DNA of 41,497 bases from Bacillota bacterium. GTDB lineage: Bacteria > Bacillota > Dethiobacteria > Dethiobacterales > Dethiobacteraceae. The DNA is taken from NCBI GenBank assembly GCA_012523945.1, contig JAAYSO010000104.1, positions 1 to 41,497 on the forward strand. The letters run 5' to 3'. The first letter of the stretch is position 1, and every line of letters starts with the position of its first letter. Of the stretch, positions 35,173-41,497 are shown in pieces. Below the pieces are notes generated by a model. It was not told the origin of the DNA and did no database searches. It saw nothing but the letters and a program-made list of their open reading frames with translations. Both the position numbers and the translations under genes were made by a program.

Positions 35173-36132
35173 TTATTCACCTTTCCCCTCATTTAGAACT
35201 TTCATTGCCGCACGCAATTTAGCGCTGCGTGCTCGCGGATTTTCTTTTACTTCCTGCATACCGGGCTGCAGCGGTCTTTTTGTCAGGATCTTTACTGCCG
35301 GCTTTTGCCCGCAGGCGCACTGGGGCAAACCTGGCGGACATACACAACCGGCCGCTGCATTTTGCAAAATTTTTTTCACAATCCGGTCCTCTAGAGAATG
35401 AAAAGTAATTACTGCCAGCCTGCCACCGGGCCGCAGCGCTTTAATGGCAGCTTGCAATCCTTTTTCCAACACATTTAATTCATCATTAACGGCAATACGC
35501 AGAGCCTGAAAAGTACGCCGCGCCGGGTGTGGTCCGCGGCGTCTTGCTTTGGCCGGAATAGCCGCTTTAATTATTTCCACCAACTGCCCGGTTGTCTCAA
35601 TGGGGCCCTCTGTTTCCCGCTTATGTACAATAAACTCTGCTATACGCTTTGCCCAAAGTTCTTCACCAAAGTCGCGAATAATCCGTGCCAGTGATTTTGC
35701 ATCTAAATTATTGACCAAATCAGCCGCCGTAGTTTTATCGTTTTGATTCATCCGCATATCTAAGCGGCTGTCTGCCTGGTAAGAAAAACCTCTTTCCCCT
35801 TCGTCCAACTGATAGCTGGATACACCAATATCAAAAAGGATTCCGTCTACTGCCTCCACCCCTAGTTCAGCCAAAATTGTGGCCAGCTTGGAGAAATTAC
35901 GCTGCACAAAAGTAACGGCATGAGCATAATCATGCAGGTGAGCCGCTGCCGCTGTCAACGCGGCATTGTCCTGGTCAATGGCAATGAGACGGCCTCCCGG
36001 TAAAATCCTTTTTAAGATTTCGCGACTATGCCCGCCTCCACCGACAGTCCCATCCACAAATATTTCTCCCGGCTGCGGTGCCAACACAGCCAGGGTTTCT
36101 TTGAGCAGGACAGGCTTATGCGTGAATTGCAT
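35173..36132 (-). CDS. rsmH: 16S rRNA m4C1402 methyltransferase RsmH (MraW)
   Basis: SAM-dependent N4-methylation of 16S rRNA C1402 at the decoding centre. Seen: 319 residues. VDGTVGGGGHSREIL is motif I, GILFDIGVSSYQLDEGERGFSY is the conserved catalytic-site region, and DSRLDMRMNQ, RRGPHPARRTFQALRI and ITFHSLEDRIVK are present. The frame begins at GTG 36141, but AAGGA is only two bases before it; ATG 36132 has ten-base spacing and is preferred. It follows mraZ by about 50 bp, the canonical start of the dcw cluster. Confidence 0.97.
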   Translation of the reverse strand: MQFTHKPVLLKETLAVLAPQPGEIFVDGTVGGGGHSREILKRILPGGRLIAIDQDNAALTAAAAHLHDYAHAVTFVQRNFSKLATILAELGVEAVDGILFDIGVSSYQLDEGERGFSYQADSRLDMRMNQNDKTTAADLVNNLDAKSLARIIRDFGEELWAKRIAEFIVHKRETEGPIETTGQLVEIIKAAIPAKARRRGPHPARRTFQALRIAVNDELNVLEKGLQAAIKALRPGGRLAVITFHSLEDRIVKKILQNAAAGCVCPPGLPQCACGQKPAVKILTKRPLQPGMQEVKENPRARSAKLRAAMKVLNEGKGE

Positions 36133-36180
36133 GATGTACACATCCTTATCTCTCTGCTTGTTCTGCCTAGTATCCCCCTC

Positions 36181-36612
36181 TTATAGCTCTATATCTATCA
36201 TTTTTTCTGCAATACTTTCAAAGGACAGCCCTGTTTCCTCGCTATACTGATCCCAAACTTCCTGACTCCAGATTTCCACTCGGTTGGAAACCCCAATGAC
36301 GACTACATCTTTTTTTAATTTGGCATGATCACGTAAATTATTCGGGATTAAAATCCGCCCCTGCTTGTCCAACTCACATTCCGCGGCGCCGGAAAAGAAA
36401 AAACGCATAAAAGCCCGCGCATCGGAACGGGTAAAGGGCAGAGTTTTAAGTTTTTGTTCCAGTAGAGTCCATTCGGAAAGCGGATAAACGAAAAGGCAGT
36501 TATCCAGGCCACGGGTAATGACAAAACGCTCGCCCAGTTCTTCACGGAACCTGGCCGGCATTATCATGCGTCCTTTAGCATCAAGCACATGTTGATACTC
36601 CCCCATGAACAT
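36181..36612 (-). CDS. mraZ: Transcriptional regulator MraZ
   Basis: AbrB-fold DNA-binding protein that regulates the dcw operon by binding GTGGG-type direct repeats in its own promoter. Seen: 143 residues with two SpoVT/AbrB-like repeats. [22 protein letters not shown] is in the first, and [20 protein letters not shown] is in the second. The frame extends to 36666, but ATG 36612 (MFMGEY) has a GGGGTGGGA purine-rich site before it; ATG 36606 is an alternative. The candidate operator overlaps this ribosome site. First gene of the dcw cluster. Confidence 0.96.
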   Translation of the reverse strand: MFMGEYQHVLDAKGRMIMPARFREELGERFVITRGLDNCLFVYPLSEWTLLEQKLKTLPFTRSDARAFMRFFFSGAAECELDKQGRILIPNNLRDHAKLKKDVVVIGVSNRVEIWSQEVWDQYSEETGLSFESIAEKMIDIEL

Positions 36613-36616
36613 GGAC

Positions 36617-36666
36617 TTCCCACCCCTTTCGTATACTACTCCCCACTTCCCACCACTTTTACCCAC
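36617..36666 (-). promoter_or_regulatory. MraZ-binding operator, phased GTGGG repeats
   Basis: Seen on the minus strand: five consecutive 10-bp units starting at 36666, 36656, 36646, 36636 and 36626. They read GTGGGTAAAA, GTGGTGGGAA, GTGGGGAGTA, GTATACGAAA and GGGGTGGGAA. Known: MraZ binds three or more GTGGG-like boxes repeated every 10 bp. Here the boxes run up to the mraZ ribosome binding site. No convincing -10/-35 was found. Confidence 0.85.
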
Positions 36667-36744
36667 TTTCGACTACAATTCCACGATAATTTGTAATTTC
36701 CTGCTTACAAGCTCAAATTTTTTTAAAAAAACTTAACTTTTTAA

Positions 36745-36771
36745 GCAAAAAAAGAAAGCCCCCAACGGGAC
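36745..36771 (-). terminator. Terminator of the zinc-ribbon gene
   Basis: Seen on the minus strand: stem GTCCC/GGGGC (one T-G pair), loop GTTG, then TTTCTTTTTTT. It lies 10 nt after the stop of the 56-residue gene and upstream of the mraZ promoter region. Confidence 0.7.
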
Positions 36772-36780
36772 CTCCAGTTT

Positions 36781-36951
36781 TTACAAAGTTAAGTATTCAA
36801 TTTTTTCTTTTTTAAGCAGTAAAGATGTAATGACACGCTCGCCGCATTTTGGACAAAAGACTTCAGCGTCATCCAACGGAGGCCATTGAACTAATCCCTG
36901 TAAGCCGCACCCTAAACATAAAAACTCCACCTTGCCGTCAAATGCTTCCAT
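36781..36951 (-). CDS. Small zinc-ribbon protein (56 residues)
   Basis: Seen: an open frame of 56 codons with ATG 36951 six to seven bases after GGAGG and its own terminator behind it. The protein starts MEAFDGKVEFLC. It carries two CxxC knuckles, CLGC (residues 12-15) and CPKC (33-36), separated by 17 residues, then a basic tail ending KKEKIEYLTL. This is a rubredoxin-like or zinc-ribbon fold of the type found in short uncharacterised Firmicute proteins. It lies between mraZ and the pyruvate-kinase-like gene, on the same strand as both. Real gene judged from ribosome site, Cys pattern and terminator; function unknown. Confidence 0.82.
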   Translation of the reverse strand: MEAFDGKVEFLCLGCGLQGLVQWPPLDDAEVFCPKCGERVITSLLLKKEKIEYLTL

Positions 36952-37017
36952 CTGCCGCCTCCTTATTTATTAGGGTAACCACAGCAATCCGGCGAAAAAC
37001 AGCTCATTTGCAGCCTC

Positions 37018-37106
37018 CAAGAAAAACGCTTTACGTTTTCTAATGATGCGTCTTTCTTGTTCTTTAGAGGTTAAAAGTTGAAATAATTTCTTTCCGATAA
37101 AAAGCG
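37018..37106. repeat. Intergenic repeat element, copy B
   Basis: Seen: the imperfect inverted repeat CAAGAAAAACGC (37018-37029) and GCGTCTTTCTTG (37048-37059), one mismatch, followed by TTCTTTAGAGG and the block AGTTGAAATAATTTCTTTCCGATAA. Both parts align with the region at 8782-8965, where they are separated by an extra hundred bases. It may also help terminate the upstream pyruvate-kinase-like gene. Confidence 0.6.
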
Positions 37107-37156
37107 GCTGCTACCATTGTATGCAAAAACCTGTTTGGCCAATGCCTGTACGTAAA

Positions 37157-37708
37157 TTAAAAATTACGCGGTTTGCAAATAATTTCACGCACCCGTCCTT
37201 CAAAAAAATCTTTAGCATGGGCGGGGCAAACTACCATGGCCGTGTCGGCACCGCGTCCGGAACCACCGATGGCAATAACGTCTTTGCCGTAAGGAATCAT
37301 GCCGGCATCTAAAGCCATGGCCGCTATTTCCACACCTACTTTAACGCCCTGCCCTAACATGCGCAAAGTATGAGCAATAATTCCGGCCGGATAGGTTCCG
37401 CCAAATTTATTTTCTACCCCGCGATCGACTCCACCCAATAAATGAGTAGTCGTTAAAACCTGCACACCTGCTTTAATTAGTTCTTCCCTTACTTCAGGCG
37501 GCATCTCTTGCTCGCCCGGTTTAGCAAAACCGGTGTGATGTGTTACGCAGACTACAGACTGCCCCGGCACCAGTTTCAATAATTGGCGCACTGTTTCGCC
37601 CGTATTGGATGCCACCACAAAATGATTAATGTCCAGTTCCTCTGCCCGCTTGACTGCCAGTTTTAACGTCATCTCCGTATTGGCCGAGCCTTTCTTCTCA
37701 AATAACAT
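37157..37708 (-). CDS. Stand-alone pyruvate kinase C-terminal-domain-like protein
   Basis: Seen: 183 residues, alpha/beta. FVVASNTGETVRQLLKLVPGQSVVCVTHHTGF matches the allosteric C-terminal domain of pyruvate kinase, where ASxSGxTAR-type loops bind effector phosphates. Glycine-rich segments LLGGVDRGVENKFGGTYPAGIIA and VIAIGGSGRGADTAMVVCPAH follow. The catalytic barrel is wholly absent, so it is not a pyruvate kinase. Such solo domains occur in Firmicutes and archaea with unknown function; a phosphometabolite-binding role is only a guess. ATG 37708 follows AAGGAGG. It stands alone, with its own upstream region carrying a TATAAT. Confidence 0.82.
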   Translation of the reverse strand: MLFEKKGSANTEMTLKLAVKRAEELDINHFVVASNTGETVRQLLKLVPGQSVVCVTHHTGFAKPGEQEMPPEVREELIKAGVQVLTTTHLLGGVDRGVENKFGGTYPAGIIAHTLRMLGQGVKVGVEIAAMALDAGMIPYGKDVIAIGGSGRGADTAMVVCPAHAKDFFEGRVREIICKPRNF

Positions 37709-37853
37709 TTACATCCTCCTTAAAAGTTTCTCACAGGGTAGATGTAATTTTTGCCACATTAATCTTCTGTTAGTGTATCTCATTTCTTCCTGCATCATCC
37801 ATTATAGTATCTTTTTTATAAAAAAACTACTCCCAAAGCTTTGCCGGATAATA

Positions 37854-38399
37854 TTACAGCAGATCTTTAACCATGGCGCCAAGTGTTTCGGCATCAATTG
37901 GCCCATAATGCAGATGCCGGATAACACCATTGCGGTCTAAAAGCAAGGTTTTGGGAATGGAATATGCCTCATAAAGGATACTGACCTGCCAATCTTCATC
38001 AATCAGTACCGGAAAAGTATAACCGTGTCGCCGCATAAAATCGGCTGCTTCCGCCGGGCTGTCATTAATATTTACCGCCAAAATAGTAAATCCTTCACTA
38101 TGTAATTCAGTGTAAACATCTTGCATATCCGGCATCTCGGCCCGACAATACGGGCAGCTGATAGCCCAAAAATTTAGCATTACTACTTGTCCTCTTTGCT
38201 CGCTTAAACTAATTTTATTCCCGTCCAAATCTTTCAAAGTAAAATCAGGAGCCCGCATGTCCACAGCGATTCCTACCGGTACATCAGCAACGGGATCCTG
38301 CTCCGCATTCTTTGCCTTTTGGCTGAACTGTTTCTGTAAAAAAAAGATGGCTGCAGCCACAATTATAATTGTTACAAGCAGGGGAAGAATTTTTCTCAT
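37854..38399 (-). CDS. resA: ResA/TlpA-type membrane-anchored thiol-disulfide oxidoreductase
   Basis: Extracytoplasmic thioredoxin-fold protein that keeps thiols reduced, classically the CXXCH haem site of apocytochrome c or spore-envelope proteins. Seen: 181 residues. An N-terminal anchor helix (ILPLLVTIIIVAAAIFF, about 4-20) precedes the thioredoxin domain with active site CPYC (Cys82, Cys85) in NFWAISCPYCRAEMP and the cis-proline segment SIPKTLLLD. ATG 38399 follows GAGGTGG; the open frame upstream to 38663 overlaps ccdA and is rejected. It lies 17 bp after ccdA, which supplies electrons across the membrane. Confidence 0.93.
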   Translation of the reverse strand: MRKILPLLVTIIIVAAAIFFLQKQFSQKAKNAEQDPVADVPVGIAVDMRAPDFTLKDLDGNKISLSEQRGQVVMLNFWAISCPYCRAEMPDMQDVYTELHSEGFTILAVNINDSPAEAADFMRRHGYTFPVLIDEDWQVSILYEAYSIPKTLLLDRNGVIRHLHYGPIDAETLGAMVKDLL

Positions 38400-38416
38400 C
38401 CAACCACCTCTTTCTG

Positions 38417-39088
38417 TCAAAATGAGGAAAAACGACCGAAGAAGAAAGTGATACCTAAAGCCACCATAAAGATACCGAAAATGCGTTGCACAGTAGGCAG
38501 AAGCCGGCGATAACGTTCCAACCAGCGGCTCAAATGTTCCACCAGAAAAGCCGCCACTAAAAACGGTATTGCCATCCCCAGGGCAAAAGCCACAAATAAA
38601 GCAACACCGCCCCCTGTTGCGGCCGCATAAGCAATCATTGCCCCCAGAACCGGACCGATACAAGGCGTCCAGCCGGCAGCAAAAGCTACGCCCAGTAAAA
38701 TTGATGTCCCGGGACCTGCCGCCTGCGGGCGATATTGCACGCGTCGCTCCCGATTAAACAAAGTGGGAGATAAGATGCCCGCCAGGTGCAAACCAAAAAG
38801 CAAAATCAAAACACCGGCTATACGCTGTACAATAGCCTGGTAAGGAGCAAAAAAACCGCCAAACCAGCCGGCCACAAGGCCTAGAAGGATAAAAACGGCA
38901 CTAAAACCGACAACAAAATTTAAACTGTTAAAAAGTATCTTGTTTTTTTGTACACTTTGTTGATCACCGGTAACTGATCCGGTCAAAAACCCTAGATAGG
39001 CCGGCAAAAGCGGCAAATGGCAAGGAGAAAAAAAAGCAACCATGCCGGCAACAAAAGCGGCAACTACAGATAAACTCTCCGGCTGCAT
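38417..39088 (-). CDS. ccdA: CcdA transmembrane thiol-disulfide carrier
   Basis: Moves reducing equivalents from cytoplasmic thioredoxin across the membrane to ResA-like proteins. Seen: 223 residues, six hydrophobic helices. The paired redox cysteines are Cys23 in FFSPCHLPLLPAYLGF and the one in GWTPCIGPVLGA (about residue 145). ATG 39088 is seven bases after AGGAGG; the frame upstream to 39133 is rejected. It precedes resA, and its ribosome site lies inside a CsoR-type operator-like palindrome, next to a CsoR-family repressor gene. Confidence 0.95.
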   Translation of the reverse strand: MQPESLSVVAAFVAGMVAFFSPCHLPLLPAYLGFLTGSVTGDQQSVQKNKILFNSLNFVVGFSAVFILLGLVAGWFGGFFAPYQAIVQRIAGVLILLFGLHLAGILSPTLFNRERRVQYRPQAAGPGTSILLGVAFAAGWTPCIGPVLGAMIAYAAATGGGVALFVAFALGMAIPFLVAAFLVEHLSRWLERYRRLLPTVQRIFGIFMVALGITFFFGRFSSF

Positions 39089-39089
39089 A

Positions 39090-39110
39090 AAATACCTCCT
39101 CGGGGTATTT
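39090..39110. promoter_or_regulatory. CsoR-type operator-like palindrome at the ccdA ribosome site
   Basis: Seen: a 21-bp pseudo-palindrome centred at 39100. Minus-strand reading is AAATACCCC-GAG-GAGGTATTT; eight of ten arm positions pair. ATACCC...GGTAT resembles operators of the CsoR/CstR family (established knowledge: G-rich cores flanked by ATAC/GTAT). It overlaps the AGGAGG of ccdA and lies downstream of the promoter at 39123-39152, where a bound repressor would block transcription. Confidence 0.6.
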
Positions 39111-39122
39111 GTGATATGTACA

Positions 39123-39163
39123 ATTATGAACAAAAATATGCTGTATTGTCAACAGCATATTTT
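39123..39163 (-). promoter_or_regulatory. ccdA promoter embedded in the csoR terminator-like hairpin
   Basis: Seen: perfect 12-bp arms AAAATATGCTGT (39133-39144) and complement (39152-39163), loop of seven, followed on the minus strand by a T-rich stretch, so it can terminate the csoR transcript. The loop and one arm contain TTGACA (39147-39152). An 18-bp spacer and CATAAT (39123-39128) complete a promoter for ccdA-resA. Confidence 0.75.
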
Positions 39164-39187
39164 ATCTCTTCACACTTTCTTCATATT

Positions 39188-39451
39188 CTAGCTAATATAT
39201 TTACCCAACAAATTCATTAGTTCGTCAACAAAATCTAAATCCGGCTCCTTCTCCGTGGCGGCTTCCAGACAACTTCTGAAGTGGGTCTGGAAAACCATGG
39301 TTCCCACCTTATTAATGGCCGCTTTAACGGCAGCAACTTGCATCAAGATTTCTGCACAATTCTGGCCTTCTTCAATCATTTTTCTAATGCCCTTAACCTG
39401 GCCTTCGATGCGATTTAATCTGTTGATTATTTGGCGATGCTTTTCGTCCAT
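39188..39451 (-). CDS. CsoR-family metal- or thiol-sensing repressor
   Basis: All-helical DUF156 repressor. Seen: 87 residues from ATG 39451. RLNRIEGQVKGIRKMIEEG carries the N-terminal signature. The sensing residues are Cys32 (GQNCAEILMQ), His57 and Cys61 (QTHFRSCLE), with the 25- and 4-residue spacing of the C-H-C Cu(I) site of CsoR. CstR persulfide sensors normally lack the His, and formaldehyde sensors lack the second Cys. The open frame begins two codons earlier at a GTG; ATG has the better distance to GAGGTG. Located directly upstream of ccdA-resA, without any copper transporter nearby. Confidence 0.9.
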   Translation of the reverse strand: MDEKHRQIINRLNRIEGQVKGIRKMIEEGQNCAEILMQVAAVKAAINKVGTMVFQTHFRSCLEAATEKEPDLDFVDELMNLLGKYIS

Positions 39452-39499
39452 ACCCACACCTCATTTCTACATATCATCCCCTACACCACCAAGACATAA

Positions 39500-39701
39500 A
39501 GAAAACCCCACCATGCCGTGTATACCGTTAGTTTTGAACTGCTCTCTCTACAGGTGGGTGTCCTCCTGAATGCTTTACATGTCCTTATGGCAAGGCTTAT
39601 GTGCCACATTCAGAGCCCAGACTCCCGCTTCATATGTGTTAGCTCAAAACTTTAAACGGCTGTCACAAACATAGCAGGGTTTGTTAACGTGTTTCCGGTG
39701 T
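39500..39701 (-). ncRNA. ssrS: Probable 6S RNA
   Basis: Seen on the minus strand: a region of about 200 nt without a gene that folds into one long interrupted hairpin. Closing stem CCGTT (39655-39659) ... AACGG (39525-39529), then AGTTTTGA against TTCAAAACT. A large central bubble follows, then an apical arm CTGAATG/CATTCAG with CCTT/AAGG at the tip. A promoter lies directly upstream. This is the 6S architecture that mimics an open promoter for RNA polymerase. As I recall, B. subtilis 6S-1 also lies near aspS. A T-rich end near 39500 is weak. Identification from structure only. Confidence 0.62.
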
Positions 39702-39707
39702 ACATTA

Positions 39708-39736
39708 ATTATAACAATTAATTTTCCGGCAAGCAA
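39708..39736 (-). promoter_or_regulatory. Promoter of the probable 6S RNA
   Basis: Seen on the minus strand: perfect -10 TATAAT (39708-39713), 17-bp spacer and -35 TTGCTT (39731-39736, three matches to TTGACA). The start site would be about 39701, matching the 5' end of the folded RNA. Confidence 0.7.
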
Positions 39737-39807
39737 GTGGAAGATCCCAACATATAAAGCGGCCAATTTCCATAAACATTTACTAAGAAAAGAAAGGTTG
39801 TGATACT

Positions 39808-40089
39808 TTGACTTTTGAAGCCCTTACAACCATAGTTGTGTTAGCCGTAATTGTCGAGTTTACCACAGAAATTGTCAAATCCATCTTTCCGTCAGTACGC
39901 TCGCGTTACAGCCGCATAATTGCCGTCCTTTTAGGTATGATCCTCTGCGTCAGCACCCAAAACGGCTTACTGGGGATTTTCGGCATTTCCTCCCCTATAC
40001 CGCTGCTTGACTATCTTTTAACCGGAATCATTATTTCCCGCGGCTCCAATATCTTCCACGACCTGGTTACAAAACTGAAACTATCCTGA
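39808..40089 (+). CDS. Small holin-like membrane protein, unknown
   Basis: The only plus-strand gene supported here. Seen: 93 residues with a hydrophobic N-terminal segment (TTIVVLAVIVEFTTEIV). A second (IIAVLLGMILCVSTQNGLLGIFGI) and a weaker third segment (IPLLDYLLTGIIIS) follow, with a charged C terminus. The start is TTG 39808; GAAAGG lies about ten bases upstream. Two to three membrane passes make it holin-like in size and topology, but I do not recognise a family. It is divergent from the 6S RNA and converges with aspS, ending at a palindrome. Confidence 0.7.
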   Translation: MTFEALTTIVVLAVIVEFTTEIVKSIFPSVRSRYSRIIAVLLGMILCVSTQNGLLGIFGISSPIPLLDYLLTGIIISRGSNIFHDLVTKLKLS

Positions 40090-40090
40090 T

Positions 40091-40106
40091 AAAAGCTTAA
40101 GCTTTT
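40091..40106. terminator. Bidirectional palindrome between the membrane-protein gene and aspS
   Basis: Seen: perfect 16-bp palindrome AAAAGCTTAAGCTTTT followed by two more T on the plus strand, 1 bp after the plus-strand stop and overlapping the aspS stop codon. The stem is weak (AAAAGC/GCTTTT), so termination strength is uncertain. Confidence 0.45.
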
Positions 40107-41497
40107 TTGGGTTTAACCGTTTGAATATGCAGCTCTTTCAACTGTTCTGCCGTCACTGCAGAAGGAGCAGCCGTCATCAAACAAGTGGCACTGGCTGTTT
40201 TGGGGAAAGCAATAACATCACGGATAGAATCCCTTTGCGCCATGAGCATGATCAGCCGGTCGAGTCCAAAGGCAATACCGCCGTGAGGCGGCGTCCCGTA
40301 TTCAAAAGCCTCCATTAAAAAGCCAAACTGCTCCTGGATGCTTTCTTCGGTAAACCCAAGGAGTTTAAACATTCTCTCCTGAATCTCCCGCCGGTAAATC
40401 CTCAGGCTGCCTCCGCCCAATTCTATACCGTTTAAAACTAAATCGTAAGCTTTTGCCAGCACATTTTGCGGTTCACTTTCCAAAATGTCCAGATCTTCAT
40501 CACGCGGTGAAGTAAAGGGGTGGTGATTAGCTACATAACGCCCTTCATCTTCATCAAAATAAAGAAGCGGAAAATCTACAATCCATAAAAAATTACGTTT
40601 TGATTTATCAATTAAATCCAGGCGTTTACCCAAATGCAGGCGCAATTCACCTAAAGCCTGATAAGCAACTTCTGGCTTGTCTGCCACAAACAGTAATAAA
40701 TCATTTGGCTGGCCTTCTAAAATCTCCACAATCCGGTGTAATGTTTCCTCGTCAAAAAACTTGGCAATGGGTGAACGGATGCCTTTTTCCTCCACATACA
40801 TATAAGCCAAGCCTTTTGCTTTAAACTGGGCTACAAAAGCCGTCAGCTCATCAATTTCCCGCCGGCTAAAACCTCCGCAGCCCTTGGCGTTGATTCCTTT
40901 AACCACACCGCCGCCGGCTACAGCCTGCTGAAAAACTTTAAAACCACAATCTTTAACTACAGCAGAAATATCTTTTAACTCCAAACCAAAACGGGTATCA
41001 GGCCGGTCTGAACCAAAGCGTTCCATGGCTTCCTGATAAGTCATACGCGGGAAAGGAAGAGAGATCTTTTCTCCCAGGGCACCGGCAAAAATATAAACCA
41101 TCATTTTTTCCATGAGATCAATAATCAGATCCTGGTTGCAAAAAGACAGCTCAATATCAATCTGGGTAAATTCAGGTTGCCTGTCAGCCCGCAAATCTTC
41201 ATCACGGAAACAGCGAGCAATTTGGAAATAACGATCTACACCGGATACCATCAACAATTGCTTAAATAATTGCGGTGATTGCGGCAGGGCATAGAAATTC
41301 CCCGGATTGACACGGCTTGGCACCAGGTAATCACGCGCCCCTTCCGGTGTACTGCGCGTCAGCATCGGTGTTTCTATTTCCAAAAAGCCTTCCCGATCCA
41401 AAAATTGCCGCACCAACTGTGTGACCCGGTGACGCAGCATTAAATTTTGCAACATTTCCGGCCGCCGCAAATCCAAGTATCTGTATTTTAGGCGCAC
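40097..41497 (-). CDS. aspS: Aspartyl-tRNA synthetase, 5' end outside the window
   Basis: Charges tRNA-Asp. Seen: the C-terminal 466 residues. [13 protein letters not shown], class II motif 2 ([26 protein letters not shown]) and motif 3 ([13 protein letters not shown]) are present. The bacterial GAD insertion domain lies between them (residues about 185-330), with [13 protein letters not shown] following it. The N-terminal OB-fold anticodon-binding domain, about 120 residues, lies beyond position 41497, so the gene is truncated by the window edge, not broken. Whether it is discriminating or also charges tRNA-Asn cannot be decided without that part. Confidence 0.97.
   Translation of the reverse strand: MRLKYRYLDLRRPEMLQNLMLRHRVTQLVRQFLDREGFLEIETPMLTRSTPEGARDYLVPSRVNPGNFYALPQSPQLFKQLLMVSGVDRYFQIARCFRDEDLRADRQPEFTQIDIELSFCNQDLIIDLMEKMMVYIFAGALGEKISLPFPRMTYQEAMERFGSDRPDTRFGLELKDISAVVKDCGFKVFQQAVAGGGVVKGINAKGCGGFSRREIDELTAFVAQFKAKGLAYMYVEEKGIRSPIAKFFDEETLHRIVEILEGQPNDLLLFVADKPEVAYQALGELRLHLGKRLDLIDKSKRNFLWIVDFPLLYFDEDEGRYVANHHPFTSPRDEDLDILESEPQNVLAKAYDLVLNGIELGGGSLRIYRREIQERMFKLLGFTEESIQEQFGFLMEAFEYGTPPHGGIAFGLDRLIMLMAQRDSIRDVIAFPKTASATCLMTAAPSAVTAEQLKELHIQTVKPKKA

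Noticed and set aside
38400-38663. Extended N terminus of resA
   Set aside because: This part overlaps ccdA in another frame, is Cys/Gly-rich nonsense, and the internal ATG 38399 has a ribosome site and a proper anchor helix.
1-41497. CRISPR array, insertion sequence or prophage
   Set aside because: No regularly spaced repeats, transposase, integrase or phage structural gene was seen on either strand; the small holin-like protein stands alone.

Overview
The window is a chromosomal segment of a spore-forming, anaerobic Gram-positive bacterium of the clostridial/Peptococcaceae-like Firmicutes. Sporulation is shown by spoIIGA-sigE-sigG, a SpoVD-type PBP, and YteA- and YmxH-type proteins. Anaerobiosis is suggested by the oxygen-sensitive ribonucleotide reductase NrdD/NrdG and by Rex. 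Firmicute signatures are the T-box leader of ileS, strong GGAGG ribosome binding sites, SepF/DivIVA/YlmH, and a DNPR-type (meso-diaminopimelate) MurE. I cannot name the species. Almost everything is transcribed leftwards (minus strand). The only convincing plus-strand gene is a small membrane protein at 39808-40089. No insertion sequence, prophage, CRISPR array or rRNA gene was seen.

Left part (1-9.5 kb): tRNA-Asp, rex, a YtqB/MnmM-type methyltransferase, a YetF-family membrane protein, then an operon DUF5665 - yteA - lspA - lgt - rluD (lipoprotein maturation plus ribosome modification). Next comes ileS behind an isoleucine T-box with a strong promoter, then divIVA. Centre (9.5-20 kb): the ylm cluster ylmH - yggT - sepF - yggS - HlyD-like - pgeF, interrupted by the anaerobic nucleotide-reduction set nrdR - nrdD - nrdG. 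The nrd set starts at a promoter carrying two NrdR boxes. It is preceded by ymxH, a small membrane peptide gene, sigG, sigE and spoIIGA.

Right-centre (20-36.7 kb): a dcw cell-wall/division cluster in transcription order mraZ - rsmH - ftsL - spoVD/pbp - murE - murF - mraY - murD - spoVE/ftsW - murG - murA - ftsQ - ftsA - ftsZ, running into spoIIGA-sigE-sigG. Many genes overlap by ATGA. murC and murB are absent, and a 380-bp non-coding stretch lies between murG and murA. Right end (36.7-41.5 kb): a 56-residue zinc-ribbon gene, a stand-alone pyruvate-kinase C-terminal-domain protein, a CsoR-family repressor followed by ccdA-resA (thiol/cytochrome maturation), a probable 6S RNA, and the 3' part of aspS, cut by the window edge.

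The points most worth checking are regulatory. They are a CsoR-type operator overlapping the ccdA ribosome binding site, twin NrdR boxes, a 10-bp-phased MraZ operator, a Spo0A-type stretched-spacer spoIIGA promoter, a sigma-F-like promoter before sigG, the 6S RNA candidate, and a dispersed intergenic repeat. Core gene content is otherwise conventional, and I see no clear undescribed multi-gene system. The CsoR/ccdA/resA unit is the best candidate for new biology. Many starts were moved inward from the longest open frame to the codon that has a proper ribosome binding site.
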